Counted from the first letter of the stretch, positions 17,099-26,730 are shown. The stretch: 64,000 nucleotides of DNA from Mucilaginibacter tundrae (GCF_013408825.1 NZ_JACCBZ010000006.1:248001-312000); one strand, 5' to 3'. Numbers and translations: made by a program. The notes: generated by a model from the sequence alone, not told the origin.

Positions 17099-20000
17099 AT
17101 GAAGTTTATCTGCCTCTCCCTAATTGTTTTGTTAACCGGAACTGCCGCCTATGCCCAAAAATGGAACGTGGAAACCCCTCCCGGCTCATCAAAAAAAGTA
17201 ACCCTTACGCTTAACGAGGGTACCTGGATGGATTTGGATGTTAGTCCCGATGGTAAAACAATTGTTTTTGATCTGCTGGGCGATATTTATAGCATGCCGG
17301 TAACGGGTGGTAAGGCTGCTTTGCTGGCAGGTGGCAAGGCATGGGAAGTGCAGCCGCGTTTTAGTCCCGATGGTAAACAAATTTCCTACACCAGCGATAA
17401 AGAGGGCGGCGATAATATTTGGGTGATGGATGCCGACGGCAGTAACAAACATTCCGTTACCAAAGAAACTTTCAGATTGCTAAATAATGCTGTTTGGACT
17501 CCCGAAGGACAAAACCTGGTGGCACGCAAACACTTTACCAACACCCGCTCTTTAGGTGCGGGTGAGCTTTGGCTATACAATAAAGCCGGTGGCGATGGCA
17601 TCCAATTAACCAAACGCAAAAACGACGAACAGGATGCTGGTGAACCAGCCGCATCGCCAGATGGTAAGTATATTTACTGGAGCGAGGACGTTACGCCCGG
17701 CCCAAATTTTCAATATAATAAAGACCCAAACAAAGGCATCTACGCTATAAAAAGATTGAACCGCGAAACAGGCGACATCAATACAGTATCCAGCGGAACA
17801 GGTGGCGCCTGCCGCCCGCAAATATCGCCTAATGGCAAACTGATGGCTTTTGTAAAACGTGTAAGGCTGAAATCGGTAATGTACCTGCATAACCTGGAAA
17901 CAGGTGAAGAATGGCCGGTATATGATGAATTATCGCACGATCAGCAGGAAACCTGGGCCATATTTGGTGTATACCCTAATTTTGCATGGACGCCAGATAG
18001 TAAAAACCTGATATTTTATGCCAAAGGCAAGATTTGGAACCTGGATATCAATGCCTTAAATGCTACACCTATCCCATTCGAGGCGACATCAACCCAAAAC
18101 ATAACCGAGGCATTGCACTACCAGCAAAAAGTTTTTCAGGATGAGTTTACTGTTAAAATGATCCGCGAGTTAACTACTTCGCCCGATGGCAAGCAAGTTG
18201 CATTTAATGCAGTCGGTTATATCTACCTAAAAACATTACCTAACGGTATACCTACCCGCATCACTTCTACCAGCGATTTTGAGTATTCGCCAGATTTTAG
18301 TCCCGACGGCAAATCAATTGTGTACGTAGATTGGACCGATGAGTTAAAAGGTTCTGTTAATATTTACAACATAGCTACCAAAACTGTAACCCGTTTAACA
18401 GCGGATAAAGGGTTTTACTACACACCAAAATTTTCCAATAAAGGCGATAAAATAATCTTCCGAAAAGGCGAAGGCAACGAGGTTTTAGGCTTTGCCTTCG
18501 GCGAGAATTCTGGTATTTATATAATGCCGGTAACCGGTGGCACACCGCAGATGATCATCAATAATGGCATTAACCCGCAGTTTTCAACCGACGACTCCCA
18601 GGTTTACTATCAAAGCAGCGATGGCGATAAAAAAACGTTTCGTGTAATGGATATAAGTGGCGCTAATCAACGTACACTTTATACCTCAACCTACGCCACC
18701 CAGTTTAACCCAAGCCCTGACGGTAAATGGATGGCTTTTACAGAGTTATTTAACTGCTACATCACACCAATGGTAAGCACCGGTAACCCGCAGGACCTTT
18801 CTTCGGCTAATAAAGCGATACCATTAACCAAACTAACCCGGGATGCTGGCACTTACATACAATGGAGCAAGGATAGCCAAAAACTAATGTGGACGCTTGG
18901 CCCCCGCTATTATATCAAAACTATTGCAACCGGCGATACTACGGGGGTCGACATCGGCCTTAAATTAAAAACCGATGTACCCGACGGTAAAATAGCATTT
19001 ACAAATGCCCGCATCATCACCATGAAGGATGATAACGAAGTGATAGAGCAGGGAAATATTATAATCGATCATAATAAAATTATAGCCATTGGTAAAACTA
19101 CTGATGTACCTGTACCGGCCGATGCCAAAGTTTTTGATGCGACAGGCAAAACCATTATGCCGGGCATTGTTGATGTACACGCCCATTTGCACCCAAGTGT
19201 TGATGGTGTATCGCCACAACAGGATTGGAACTATTATGCCAATCTTTCCTACGGAGTAACTACCGCGCATGATCCATCTACCAATACCGAGATGGTGTTT
19301 AGTCAGGCCGAAATGCTAAAGGCTGGTAACATGGTTGGCCCGCGTGTTTACTCCACCGGTACAATTCTTTATGGTGCCGATGGTGATTTTAAAGCGGTAA
19401 TTAATAATTTGGATGATGCAAGATCAAACCTGCGCCGTTTAAAAGCAGTGGGCGCGTTCTCTGTAAAAAGCTACAATCAGCCCCGCCGAGACCAGCGCCA
19501 GGAAATTATTGCCGCCGCGCGGGAGCTGCAAATGGAAGTAGTGCCCGAGGGCGGTTCAACATTTTTCACAAATATGAATATGATATTGGATGGACATACC
19601 GGCATTGAGCATAACATACCTGTTTGGCCTGTTTATAAAGATGTAATTTCATTGTGGAATGCCAGCAGATCGGGCTATACGCCAACGCTGATTGTTAGCT
19701 ACGGCACTCAATTTGGCGAGAATTTTTGGTACGACCGTACCGAAGTTTGGAAGGATGAACATTTATTAAACTTTGTTCCGCAATACATTGTTGATGCCCG
19801 CTCCCGCCGCAGGACAACCTCTGAGTATGGCGATTACGGCCACATCGACGTATCAAAATACGTAAAGCAAATAGCCGATGGCGGAACAAGAGTAAACTTA
19901 GGCTCACATGGTCAGTTGCAAGGCTTGGGCGCGCATTGGGAAATGTGGATGCTGGCCCAGGGAGGCATGGCACCAATGGATGTTTTGCGCTGCGCGACCA

Positions 20001-20293
20001 TCAACGGTGCATCTTATTTAGGGATGGATAAAGAGATCGGGTCATTAGAACCCGGCAAATTGGCCGACCTGATCGTGATGAATGATAACCCGCTGGATGA
20101 TATCCGCAATACCGATAAAATCAAATATGTAATGGTTAACGGCCGCCTGTACGATTCAGATTCTATGAACGAGATAGGCAACCGCGAAAAACCACGCCTC
20201 CACTTCTGGTGGCAAATGGGCCGTGGCGACATGATCAGTCTGCCAGTTGATAATACAGAAACATATTTGTTTGGTACGCAGGATGGAGATTAG
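17099..20293 (+). CDS. Exported TolB-like beta-propeller / amidohydrolase fusion protein
   Basis: 1064 aa with a clear signal peptide (MKFICLSLIVLLTGTAAYAQ, cleavage near residue 20). Residues about 25-620 hold repeated WD40-like PD40 units of the form SPDGKxIxFxS (for example DVSPDGKTIVFD, RFSPDGKQISYTS), as in TolB and Tricorn N-domains. Residues about 640-1050 form an amidohydrolase: the metal motif VDVHAHLHP puts His694 and His696 at the active site, and the C-terminus has GSLEPGKLADLIVMNDNPLDD. Such proteins are exported hydrolases, some annotated as imidazolonepropionase-like; the substrate is unknown. It stands alone between recQ and a hairpin repeat. Confidence 0.88.
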   Translation: MKFICLSLIVLLTGTAAYAQKWNVETPPGSSKKVTLTLNEGTWMDLDVSPDGKTIVFDLLGDIYSMPVTGGKAALLAGGKAWEVQPRFSPDGKQISYTSDKEGGDNIWVMDADGSNKHSVTKETFRLLNNAVWTPEGQNLVARKHFTNTRSLGAGELWLYNKAGGDGIQLTKRKNDEQDAGEPAASPDGKYIYWSEDVTPGPNFQYNKDPNKGIYAIKRLNRETGDINTVSSGTGGACRPQISPNGKLMAFVKRVRLKSVMYLHNLETGEEWPVYDELSHDQQETWAIFGVYPNFAWTPDSKNLIFYAKGKIWNLDINALNATPIPFEATSTQNITEALHYQQKVFQDEFTVKMIRELTTSPDGKQVAFNAVGYIYLKTLPNGIPTRITSTSDFEYSPDFSPDGKSIVYVDWTDELKGSVNIYNIATKTVTRLTADKGFYYTPKFSNKGDKIIFRKGEGNEVLGFAFGENSGIYIMPVTGGTPQMIINNGINPQFSTDDSQVYYQSSDGDKKTFRVMDISGANQRTLYTSTYATQFNPSPDGKWMAFTELFNCYITPMVSTGNPQDLSSANKAIPLTKLTRDAGTYIQWSKDSQKLMWTLGPRYYIKTIATGDTTGVDIGLKLKTDVPDGKIAFTNARIITMKDDNEVIEQGNIIIDHNKIIAIGKTTDVPVPADAKVFDATGKTIMPGIVDVHAHLHPSVDGVSPQQDWNYYANLSYGVTTAHDPSTNTEMVFSQAEMLKAGNMVGPRVYSTGTILYGADGDFKAVINNLDDARSNLRRLKAVGAFSVKSYNQPRRDQRQEIIAAARELQMEVVPEGGSTFFTNMNMILDGHTGIEHNIPVWPVYKDVISLWNASRSGYTPTLIVSYGTQFGENFWYDRTEVWKDEHLLNFVPQYIVDARSRRRTTSEYGDYGHIDVSKYVKQIADGGTRVNLGSHGQLQGLGAHWEMWMLAQGGMAPMDVLRCATINGASYLGMDKEIGSLEPGKLADLIVMNDNPLDDIRNTDKIKYVMVNGRLYDSDSMNEIGNREKPRLHFWWQMGRGDMISLPVDNTETYLFGTQDGD

Positions 20294-20314
20294 ATTGTCT
20301 TTTATACTCAATTT

Positions 20315-20385
20315 GTCATTCTGAGCGCAGCGAAGAATCTGTACGGTGTAAACTACTTTACAGATTCTTCGCTATGCTCAGAAGG
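20315..20385. repeat. Hairpin repeat TGTCATTCTGAG / CTCAGAA, second copy
   Basis: Arms 20321-20343 and 20359-20381 match at 21 of 23 positions and share the GAAGAATCTGTA core with the hairpin at 13021-13078. It sits between convergent genes and may also work as a terminator. Confidence 0.7.
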
Positions 20386-20391
20386 ATAATA

Positions 20392-21315
20392 CTAAATAGT
20401 ATCAACTCCCTTCACCCTAAATTTCAATCCATCCTTAAACCCTGAGAAATCATTTTTTAGCTGTCGCGATACAATTTTCAATTCATCGCCATCACGCTGT
20501 ACCTCCAGATAATGGAAAGCGGGTTTATAATCTGCGGAAAGGTCATGCATCTCATCATTATTGGCATTCAAAGGTTGGTGCAGGCCTCCGCCGCCGCCAA
20601 TCACCAGGAAGTATTTACCTTGCACTTTAAACCGTTCGAAATTGTGTGAATGCCCAGAGATAAACAGTGCACATTTTTTCGACTGGAAGAATAACGGCAA
20701 AAAGTTCTTCTGTACTAATGTTGATGGCTTTACAATGCGACTATTAGTATAAGGAGAATGATGACAGCCGACAATAATAAATTTTACAGCCGGATCATTA
20801 TCCAAAGCCACTAGCTTATTTTTATACCAGGTATTCTGATTCACTATTTCCAGATCACTCATCTTACCAAAATTAGAATTAAGTAAAATAACAGCTATAG
20901 AGTCGACAATTTCTGTATACCCGGCAGGGTTATACATCGGGAATCTCACCATAAATCTCTTAGTCCCTTTTTTGGTGTTGAACATTACCTCATGGTTACC
21001 CAAAGTTGCGTAAACCGGTATAGAATCCTGGATAGTGTGTTTGATATAAATATCCATATTCTTCCATGCGCTGCTACTCTCACCTAAAGAAACCACATCG
21101 CCCAAAATAAACATGGCAGATGGATGTATCTTGTTCACATCCTCAAATATCATGCGGGTGGCTTTTAAATTACTGTCGGGTTTCAGGAATAGTTTCTCAA
21201 TCCACATCGGTTCCTGTGTATCACTGGCAAAAGCAAGGAATGGCTTTTTATCCTGCGCAGATGCGGAGCAGAAGCTTAATAACAGGAATAATAGGAATGT
21301 AATAGCCTTATTCAT
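20392..21315 (-). CDS. Secreted metallophosphoesterase
   Basis: 307 aa from ATG 21315 (MNKAITFLLFLLLSFCSASAQ, a signal peptide); a start 12 codons earlier is less likely. Calcineurin-type motifs appear in order: FASDTQ, FILGDVVS, ATLGNHEV, VGCHHSPY and ISGHSHNFE, giving the two-metal active site. The first motif lacks the usual DxH form (SDTQ), so metal site 1 may differ. It likely hydrolyses phosphoesters in the periplasm; the substrate is unknown. It is convergent with the amidohydrolase gene. Confidence 0.85.
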   Translation of the reverse strand: MNKAITFLLFLLLSFCSASAQDKKPFLAFASDTQEPMWIEKLFLKPDSNLKATRMIFEDVNKIHPSAMFILGDVVSLGESSSAWKNMDIYIKHTIQDSIPVYATLGNHEVMFNTKKGTKRFMVRFPMYNPAGYTEIVDSIAVILLNSNFGKMSDLEIVNQNTWYKNKLVALDNDPAVKFIIVGCHHSPYTNSRIVKPSTLVQKNFLPLFFQSKKCALFISGHSHNFERFKVQGKYFLVIGGGGGLHQPLNANNDEMHDLSADYKPAFHYLEVQRDGDELKIVSRQLKNDFSGFKDGLKFRVKGVDTI

Positions 21316-21416
21316 AACAGCTAAACGCAAAAAGGCACCAAATGATTGCAAAACATTGGTGTATAAAAAAAGCAGCTACGGTTAAGTGCTGCTTTAATCT
21401 GCTTTGTTTAATAAAA

Positions 21417-22616
21417 TTATATCCCTCTTCTTCTCTTTTCCTTAACTATCAAACTCAATTCCCGGCTCATTTGTCCGGCAATCGCTGTATTCTCCTGCGC
21501 CCTTCTAAACAAGTACGGTAGTACCGCTTTTATAGGCCCATAAGGCACGTACTTAGCTACGTTGTAGTCGGCATTAGCAAGGTTAAAGCTTAAATTATCA
21601 CTCATCCCCAACAACTGCGAAAAATAAACATGCGGGTTTTTAGGATCAATATTCTTCTCTTTCAATAACTCGGCAAGCAACTGGCAGCTTTGCTCGTTAT
21701 GCGTTCCCGCTACAAAAGCAATTCGGTTAATATGATCTACGCAAAACTTCATTGCCGCGTTATAGTCTTTATCCGCCGATTCTTTATCTGGTTGTATTGG
21801 CGACGGGTAACCCATTTCCTCGGCACGTTTACGTTCCTTCTCCATATACGCCCCGCGAACGATCTTAGCGCCTAAAATAAAGCCTTCATCAACCGCCTGC
21901 AGGTAATCGTCTTTAATAGATTGCAGTTTATCATGGCGGTACATTTGGTAGGTATTGTATACAATGGCCTTTTCTTTATTAAAGCGGTTCATCATATCTA
22001 AAGCCAGTAGATCTATGGTTTTTTGTATCCAGGTTTCCTCAGCGTCAATCATAACCGGGATGCTCAACTTAAAGGCCCTGGTACAAATATCCAGCACGCG
22101 TTGCTGTACTTTCTTCCATTCCTTTTGCTCATCAGCGGTTAGTTCCTGCGCGGCATCCAATTTTTCCAGTAACGAGAAACGGCCAACACCGGTAACCTTA
22201 AATACAGTAATTGGCACGGCTTTATCGCCTGATGCACGATCAATGGTGCGGATGATCTCGTCGCGGGTATGGTCAAAAACCTGCTCATCATCCTCGCCTT
22301 CTATCGAGTAATCTAAAATAGTCCCTACACCGCCTTCAGCTAAATTTTTGATGGTATGGTCGCACTCGGCAATGGTTTCACCGCCGCAAAAATGATTGAA
22401 AATGGTTGCTTTTATTAATCCCTTAATCGGCAGGCCTATGTTAATGGCGAAATTGGTGATAGGTGGCCCGATCTTCACTAAAAAATTAACATTGATGATT
22501 TTGAACAGCCAATAAGCACGTTTAAGCGCATTATTGGACGAATGCCGAAACGCTATTTCGGTATTCTCGAAAGAGAGGCTATCTTTTAGGGTCATATTAA
22601 AATGCGTTTCCGACAT
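21417..22616 (-). CDS. Proline dehydrogenase
   Basis: 399 aa, single-domain FAD enzyme that oxidises proline to pyrroline-5-carboxylate. Family signatures include DAEETWIQ, YNTYQMYRHD, KIVRGAYMEKER (the substrate-contacting lysine-arginine region), VAGTHNEQS, and the C-terminal PYLFRRAQENT segment. The start at 22616 (MSETHFNMTL) is the only one giving the N-terminal helix seen in the family. No P5C dehydrogenase is adjacent, so the two steps are encoded apart. It is divergent from the S4 protein gene, with 88 bp between starts. Confidence 0.93.
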   Translation of the reverse strand: MSETHFNMTLKDSLSFENTEIAFRHSSNNALKRAYWLFKIINVNFLVKIGPPITNFAINIGLPIKGLIKATIFNHFCGGETIAECDHTIKNLAEGGVGTILDYSIEGEDDEQVFDHTRDEIIRTIDRASGDKAVPITVFKVTGVGRFSLLEKLDAAQELTADEQKEWKKVQQRVLDICTRAFKLSIPVMIDAEETWIQKTIDLLALDMMNRFNKEKAIVYNTYQMYRHDKLQSIKDDYLQAVDEGFILGAKIVRGAYMEKERKRAEEMGYPSPIQPDKESADKDYNAAMKFCVDHINRIAFVAGTHNEQSCQLLAELLKEKNIDPKNPHVYFSQLLGMSDNLSFNLANADYNVAKYVPYGPIKAVLPYLFRRAQENTAIAGQMSRELSLIVKEKRRRGI

Positions 22617-22689
22617 GAAGAAAATACCTGCAAATCAAAAACGTGGTTACAAATTTATAAAAGATAACTCATTATTTCTGCGAATAGCT

Positions 22690-22697
22690 TAATTTTG
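22690..22697 (+). promoter_or_regulatory. -7 box upstream of the S4 protein gene
   Basis: TAATTTTG matches the Bacteroidota TAnnTTTG consensus perfectly and ends only 7 bp before the ATG at 22705. If used, the transcript would be leaderless or nearly so. No good -33 element was found. Confidence 0.4.
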
Positions 22698-22704
22698 CCC
22701 ACCC

Positions 22705-22911
22705 ATGATTGAATTTAAAGTAACAGGCGATTATATCCCGTTAATACAATTGCTTAAAGCAGCTGGTTTAGTACAAACCGGCGGCGAAGCGCAAATAGTT
22801 GTGACAGAGGGCGAAGTAAAATATAACGGACAAATTGATTACCGCAAACGCCTAAAAGTAAAAAAAGGCGATGTTATCGAATTCAGGAATAACAAAATCG
22901 TGGTGATTTAA
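22705..22911 (+). CDS. RNA-binding S4-domain protein
   Basis: 68 aa, made up almost entirely of one S4 domain (LIQLLKAAGLVQTGGEAQ, then VKYNGQ and RKRLKVKKGDVIEF), similar to YbcJ/RlbA-type small S4 proteins. These bind structured RNA, probably ribosome-related; the target is unknown. aroB starts 4 bp after its stop, so the two are likely co-transcribed. Confidence 0.85.
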   Translation: MIEFKVTGDYIPLIQLLKAAGLVQTGGEAQIVVTEGEVKYNGQIDYRKRLKVKKGDVIEFRNNKIVVI

Positions 22912-22915
22912 TTTT

Positions 22916-23980
22916 ATGGATACTATTCAAAGCATTGGCTACCCTATATATTTTTCTGATAGCCTTACCCAACTGGCAAATTTTATAAAACAAGGCAACT
23001 ACTCCCGCTTTTTTATTTTAACCGATGAAAATACAAGCGTGCATTGTTTGCCTTTATTGAAAGAGAAATTAGGCGATAACGAAGATGCTTACGACCTGAT
23101 TGAAATAAGCGCGGGCGAAGAAAGCAAGGATATTGATTTTTGCATCGGTGTTTGGAAAATGCTGATTGATTTTGGCGCCGACCGCAGAAGCCTGATGGTA
23201 AACCTGGGTGGCGGTGTAATCAGCGATCTGGGTGGTTTCGCGGCTTCTACTTACAAGCGTGGGATAGATTTCGTACACGTACCTACTACCCTGCTTTCAC
23301 AGGTTGATGCCTCCGTTGGCGGTAAAACAGGGATAGATATCGATAGCATTAAAAACATCATTGGCACATTTACCCAGCCAAAAGCGGTATTTATCAGCTA
23401 TGATTTTTTAACCACGCTGCCTGAACGACAGATCCTCTCTGGTTTAGCTGAAATGCTTAAACATGGCTTAATTTGCGATGCGGATTATTGGGATCAACTT
23501 AAAACAAGCGATCTTAAAAAACCATCTGCAGAATTGATCTATCGCTCAATAGAGATAAAAAACAAAGTTGTTATTGAAGATCCCAAAGAAATGGGTATCC
23601 GCAAAAGCTTAAACTTCGGTCATACCATTGGTCATGCTGTTGAAACATATTCTTTATTACATGATGAGCACAAAGCCCTTTCTCACGGCGAGGCAATCGC
23701 TATCGGCATGATCTGTGAAGCTTATCTTTCGCACAAAAAAATAGGTTTAAGTACTGATTCGCTTAACGAGATCGTAAATGTCATCAATAAGTTATATCCT
23801 AGATACAATATACCTGAAACTATCTTTGATGAGTTATACACTTATATGCAGAAGGATAAAAAGAATGAGGACGGCAAAATAAACTGCACATTTTTACAGG
23901 ATATAGGCCAATATAGCATTGATAACATCTGCACAAAAGACGAACTTTACGAAAGCTTAAGGTATTACACATCATTATAA
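22916..23980 (+). CDS. aroB: 3-dehydroquinate synthase
   Basis: 354 aa, second step of the shikimate pathway (DAHP to 3-dehydroquinate, NAD+ and metal dependent). Visible signatures are NLGGGVISDLGGFAASTYKRGI, the substrate loop VPTTLLSQVDASVGGKTGID, and the metal-ligand region LNFGHTIGHAVE with SHGEAIAIGM. Glu and two His ligands are in place. It is coupled to the S4 gene and followed after one base by the hydroxylase gene. The remaining aro genes of this window lie 4 kb downstream. Confidence 0.95.
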   Translation: MDTIQSIGYPIYFSDSLTQLANFIKQGNYSRFFILTDENTSVHCLPLLKEKLGDNEDAYDLIEISAGEESKDIDFCIGVWKMLIDFGADRRSLMVNLGGGVISDLGGFAASTYKRGIDFVHVPTTLLSQVDASVGGKTGIDIDSIKNIIGTFTQPKAVFISYDFLTTLPERQILSGLAEMLKHGLICDADYWDQLKTSDLKKPSAELIYRSIEIKNKVVIEDPKEMGIRKSLNFGHTIGHAVETYSLLHDEHKALSHGEAIAIGMICEAYLSHKKIGLSTDSLNEIVNVINKLYPRYNIPETIFDELYTYMQKDKKNEDGKINCTFLQDIGQYSIDNICTKDELYESLRYYTSL

Positions 23981-23981
23981 T

Positions 23982-24905
23982 ATGCCCCAATTAGATCATC
24001 GTGGAGATGCCGCAGTAACACTCGTAGCACTATTGGTGCTGCTTACCATAGCCGAAATGTGGCTCAGCTACAGGGAGGATCGCAAGTATTACGACAAACG
24101 TGATACAATGACTAACGTTTATTTAACCGTACTGGCATTTATCCTAAACGTTGCGGTGAAATTCTCCACTTTTTTCCTGCTGACCCTTGCCTGGCAATAC
24201 CGCCTGTTCGAGATCAAGAATGTTTGGATCTACTGGATCGTACTGGTTACCGCGCAAGACTTTTTATACTGGGTACTGCATTATGTGGGCCACTATTCTC
24301 GCATGTTTTGGGCGATGCACGTAACACATCATTCATCAGAACACTTTAATTTAACCACAGGTTTCCGCTCCACGGTGTTTGAGCCTTTGTATAGGGTGTT
24401 CTTTTACTTACCGCTGGCCTTTATTGGTTTTAACGCGCTGGATATATTGTACGCTTACTTAATTACTCAGCTTTACGGCAACATCGTCCATACGCAATAC
24501 AAAGTCAACCTGCCTAAATGGTACGGCTGGATCTTGGTAACACCATCGCACCACCGGGTTCACCATGCATCAAATATTCCTTACCTGGATAAAAATATGG
24601 GGATGGTTTTTATCGTGTGGGACAGGCTATTCGGCACTTTTCAGGAAGAGAATTTATCCGACCCCATTAAGTACGGACTTACCCATCAACCCGAAGATGC
24701 CGGCCCGGTAAACATCCTTTTTCACGAGTGGAAAGCTTTGCTGCACGATGTGAGACAAGCGCCCGGCTTTAAAAACAAAGTCTTGTATTTTATAAAGCCC
24801 CCCGGCTGGAGTCACGATGGCAGCACACAAACCGCTAAAGTTTTACAGCGGGAATGGAAACTACAACATCAGGATTCTAATTCATCAAAAAGCCACGCGG
24901 CTTAA
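23982..24905 (+). CDS. Sterol desaturase / fatty acid hydroxylase family membrane protein
   Basis: 307 aa integral membrane di-iron enzyme. The three histidine boxes are visible: HYVGH (near residue 103), HVTHHSSEH (near 117), and HHRVHH (near 190), set among about four membrane segments starting at residue 12. Members hydroxylate or desaturate lipids; the substrate here is unknown. It starts one base after aroB stops, so it probably shares that transcript, though the link to shikimate chemistry is not obvious. Confidence 0.88.
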   Translation: MPQLDHRGDAAVTLVALLVLLTIAEMWLSYREDRKYYDKRDTMTNVYLTVLAFILNVAVKFSTFFLLTLAWQYRLFEIKNVWIYWIVLVTAQDFLYWVLHYVGHYSRMFWAMHVTHHSSEHFNLTTGFRSTVFEPLYRVFFYLPLAFIGFNALDILYAYLITQLYGNIVHTQYKVNLPKWYGWILVTPSHHRVHHASNIPYLDKNMGMVFIVWDRLFGTFQEENLSDPIKYGLTHQPEDAGPVNILFHEWKALLHDVRQAPGFKNKVLYFIKPPGWSHDGSTQTAKVLQREWKLQHQDSNSSKSHAA

Positions 24906-24917
24906 ATAGCATCGCCC

Positions 24918-24966
24918 ATTCAAGCGCCCACGCTTGAATGCCAAGAATTGTAAGCGTCCACGCTTA
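24918..24966. repeat. Two AAGCGTCCACGCTT-type palindromes
   Basis: ATTCAAGCG-CCCA-CGCTTGAAT (24918-24939) and TAAGCGTCCACGCTTA (24951-24966) are small hairpins of the same family as the cluster at 38272-38393. Confidence 0.7.
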
Positions 24967-25015
24967 AAATAAAAACAAACCCGTACATTCATCCATCAAT
25001 TAAACCTTGCCGATT

Positions 25016-25480
25016 ATGGACAATGTACAGCTCATCCAAAGTTTTTACAATGCTTTTGCCTCCGGCGATGCCGAAGCGATGGTAAGATTATATGCTGATG
25101 ATATTGAATTTGAAGATTTCGCCTTTGGTCCGTTAAAAGGTAATAACGCCAAAAACATGTGGCGTATGCTGCTAAAAACACCCGGCATTAAAATCACCAC
25201 AAGCAATATTAAAGCTGATGATCAAACCGGCAGCGCCAATTGGGTTGCAGAATATACCTTCAGCCTCACAAGCAAAAAGGTGATCAATCATGTTCACGCC
25301 GAGTTCATTTTCGCTAACGGCAAAATAGTAAAACACACCGATACCTTCAGCTTTTGGAAATGGGCAAGCCAGGCATTCGGATTGAAAGGCTTTTTGTTGG
25401 GGTGGACTCCACTAATGAAGAATAAAGTAAGAGAGCAAGCATTAGCCCGCCTAAGCAAATTCAATCCTAAAAACCCCTGA
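25016..25480 (+). CDS. SnoaL/NTF2-like protein
   Basis: 154 aa from ATG 25016 (MDNVQLIQSFYNAFASGDAEAMVRLY); a TTG three codons earlier is possible. The start, with its NAFASGDAEAMVRLYADDIEFED stretch split over the first helices, is typical of the NTF2/SnoaL cone fold used by polyketide cyclases and by many uncharacterised small enzymes. No catalytic assignment is possible. It overlaps the convergent cytochrome-b-like gene by 14 bp. Confidence 0.75.
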   Translation: MDNVQLIQSFYNAFASGDAEAMVRLYADDIEFEDFAFGPLKGNNAKNMWRMLLKTPGIKITTSNIKADDQTGSANWVAEYTFSLTSKKVINHVHAEFIFANGKIVKHTDTFSFWKWASQAFGLKGFLLGWTPLMKNKVREQALARLSKFNPKNP

Positions 25481-25931
25481 ACAATGGCCGACTAATCAAC
25501 GGCGAAAACGACCAGGGCACCGACGATAAAATAACCAGCAGCGCGATAGTAAACCATATCGCCATCGTTTTAAATTTCTCCGGATCGGTATTCTTTCGTT
25601 TGGATTTGTAGGAGCCGATAGTAATGAGAATGATCCCGGTCAGCATCATAGTTACGTGTTCCATCCCAAAAAACCGGAGTTGCCGCTCATGCACCGCATC
25701 CTTAAAATTATAAAGAAAATAAGCCACTATCGGGCTGATGAAGTATAACCATAAACCGATGATCAATTGCACATGCGCTATAGTAGCAGTAATGTGCCGC
25801 ACGCTGTTATCAAACTTGGTAAACAGCTTCTTAAGCAACCAGCCCCGGTAACCACGGTAAATAGCGAAAAGTAAACTCGTTAACACAAACCACCGGATTA
25901 AAGAATGCGTTGCTAAAAGAATTAAGTACAT
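25467..25931 (-). CDS. Four-helix membrane protein, cytochrome-b-like
   Basis: 154 aa with four hydrophobic segments (about 3-22, 50-72, 88-106, 125-145). Conserved-looking histidines are at H9 (ATHSLIRWF), H46 (VRHITATIAHVQL), H53 and H91 (GMEHVTMM). Similar Bacteroidota proteins are annotated as cytochrome B; heme binding is plausible but not shown. The gene ends inside the 3' end of the SnoaL-like gene on the other strand. Confidence 0.65.
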   Translation of the reverse strand: MYLILLATHSLIRWFVLTSLLFAIYRGYRGWLLKKLFTKFDNSVRHITATIAHVQLIIGLWLYFISPIVAYFLYNFKDAVHERQLRFFGMEHVTMMLTGIILITIGSYKSKRKNTDPEKFKTMAIWFTIALLVILSSVPWSFSPLISRPLFRGF

Positions 25932-26020
25932 AGGATAAGCTTATGGTAGTATGACGATTGAGGAGGGAAAAGATTTTAAAAATAAATAATTAAGTTAGCT
26001 GACCTAAAAGCCATTGGTAA

Positions 26021-26533
26021 ATGAATTCAAATCTTAAAAACAATTTAGATAATCTTACGCCTCATGACCATAAGTATACAGTAAGATTTTGGAAGCCAAT
26101 ATCATCAGGATTCCCTATTATCATTGGTTTTGGTTTTAGCGCATGGCTACTAGTTAAAGATAATGGCACAATTGTCGAAAAGGGATTCATTTTAGCTTTT
26201 GTATTATATTTTGGTGGATTATTAGTATACATTCTTAACAGATATTTGGCTTGCTATAATCAGATAATTGAAATTTCTTGGGCTGACGATACATTTTACT
26301 TTGGAGATAATATACAGATAAATATGTATAAGAAAGCTGATGTTCAACAGGTGCTTATTTGTCAACCCGGCGGAGTAAAGAAAGTTCATTTCTTCTATGC
26401 ATATGTAATTACTTTTAAGGATGGTTCAACAATCAAATTTTCAAATATGTTAATATCTGAAGCTGAAATCATAAACTCGTTTCCAGATGATTTGATTAGA
26501 TATGGTAGTAAGAGTCCTTTTTGGATGTTATAA
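26021..26533 (+). CDS. Hypothetical membrane protein with PH-like C-terminal part
   Basis: 170 aa, not recognised. Two hydrophobic segments (about residues 28-46 and 55-74) are followed by a beta-rich soluble part of about 95 residues whose EISWADDTFYFGD and VITFKDGSTIKFSN strands recall bacterial PH-like domains. Base composition is more AT-rich than in its neighbours. It has no clear operon partner and precedes the pheA leader region. Confidence 0.6.
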   Translation: MNSNLKNNLDNLTPHDHKYTVRFWKPISSGFPIIIGFGFSAWLLVKDNGTIVEKGFILAFVLYFGGLLVYILNRYLACYNQIIEISWADDTFYFGDNIQINMYKKADVQQVLICQPGGVKKVHFFYAYVITFKDGSTIKFSNMLISEAEIINSFPDDLIRYGSKSPFWML

Positions 26534-26617
26534 TCTCATCCAAAAAGAAGTCAAATCAATTTTCACCAAATAAAATACTGTTTCACCTATTTATTTGAAG
26601 AAAATAAAAATTTTCTA

Positions 26618-26647
26618 TTGACAAAAGCTTTTTTAACCGTACATTTA
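26618..26647 (+). promoter_or_regulatory. Promoter of the pheA leader
   Basis: TTG (26618-26620), a 19-bp spacer, then TACATTTA (26640-26647), which fits the Bacteroidota TAnnTTTG -7 box at 7 of 8 positions. Transcription would begin just ahead of the leader-peptide ATG at 26665. Confidence 0.6.
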
Positions 26648-26664
26648 CCGCATACAATAACAAC

Positions 26665-26730
26665 ATGACTTTTAACACCGCATTTTTTTATGGCTATTAC
26701 TTTTACTTTAACAGTAAGAGCCGGGACTAA
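26665..26730 (+). CDS. Phe/Tyr-rich leader peptide of the pheA operon
   Basis: A 21-codon frame (ATG 26665, TAA 26728-26730) with 5 Phe (codons 3, 7, 8, 13, 15) and 4 Tyr (codons 9, 11, 12, 14). Codons 7-15 read FFYGYYFYF. It directly precedes a switchable terminator and prephenate dehydratase, the arrangement of ribosome-mediated attenuation. The last codons and the stop overlap attenuator segment 1 (26719-26728), so a ribosome that finishes translation would mask it. No frame of this size is otherwise expected here. Function is inferred from this logic; it has not been shown experimentally in this sequence. Confidence 0.85.
   Translation: MTFNTAFFYGYYFYFNSKSRD

Noticed and set aside
25016..25480. 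Ketosteroid isomerase or polyketide cyclase
   Set aside because: The fold fits but no catalytic residues can be placed, so only the superfamily is given.
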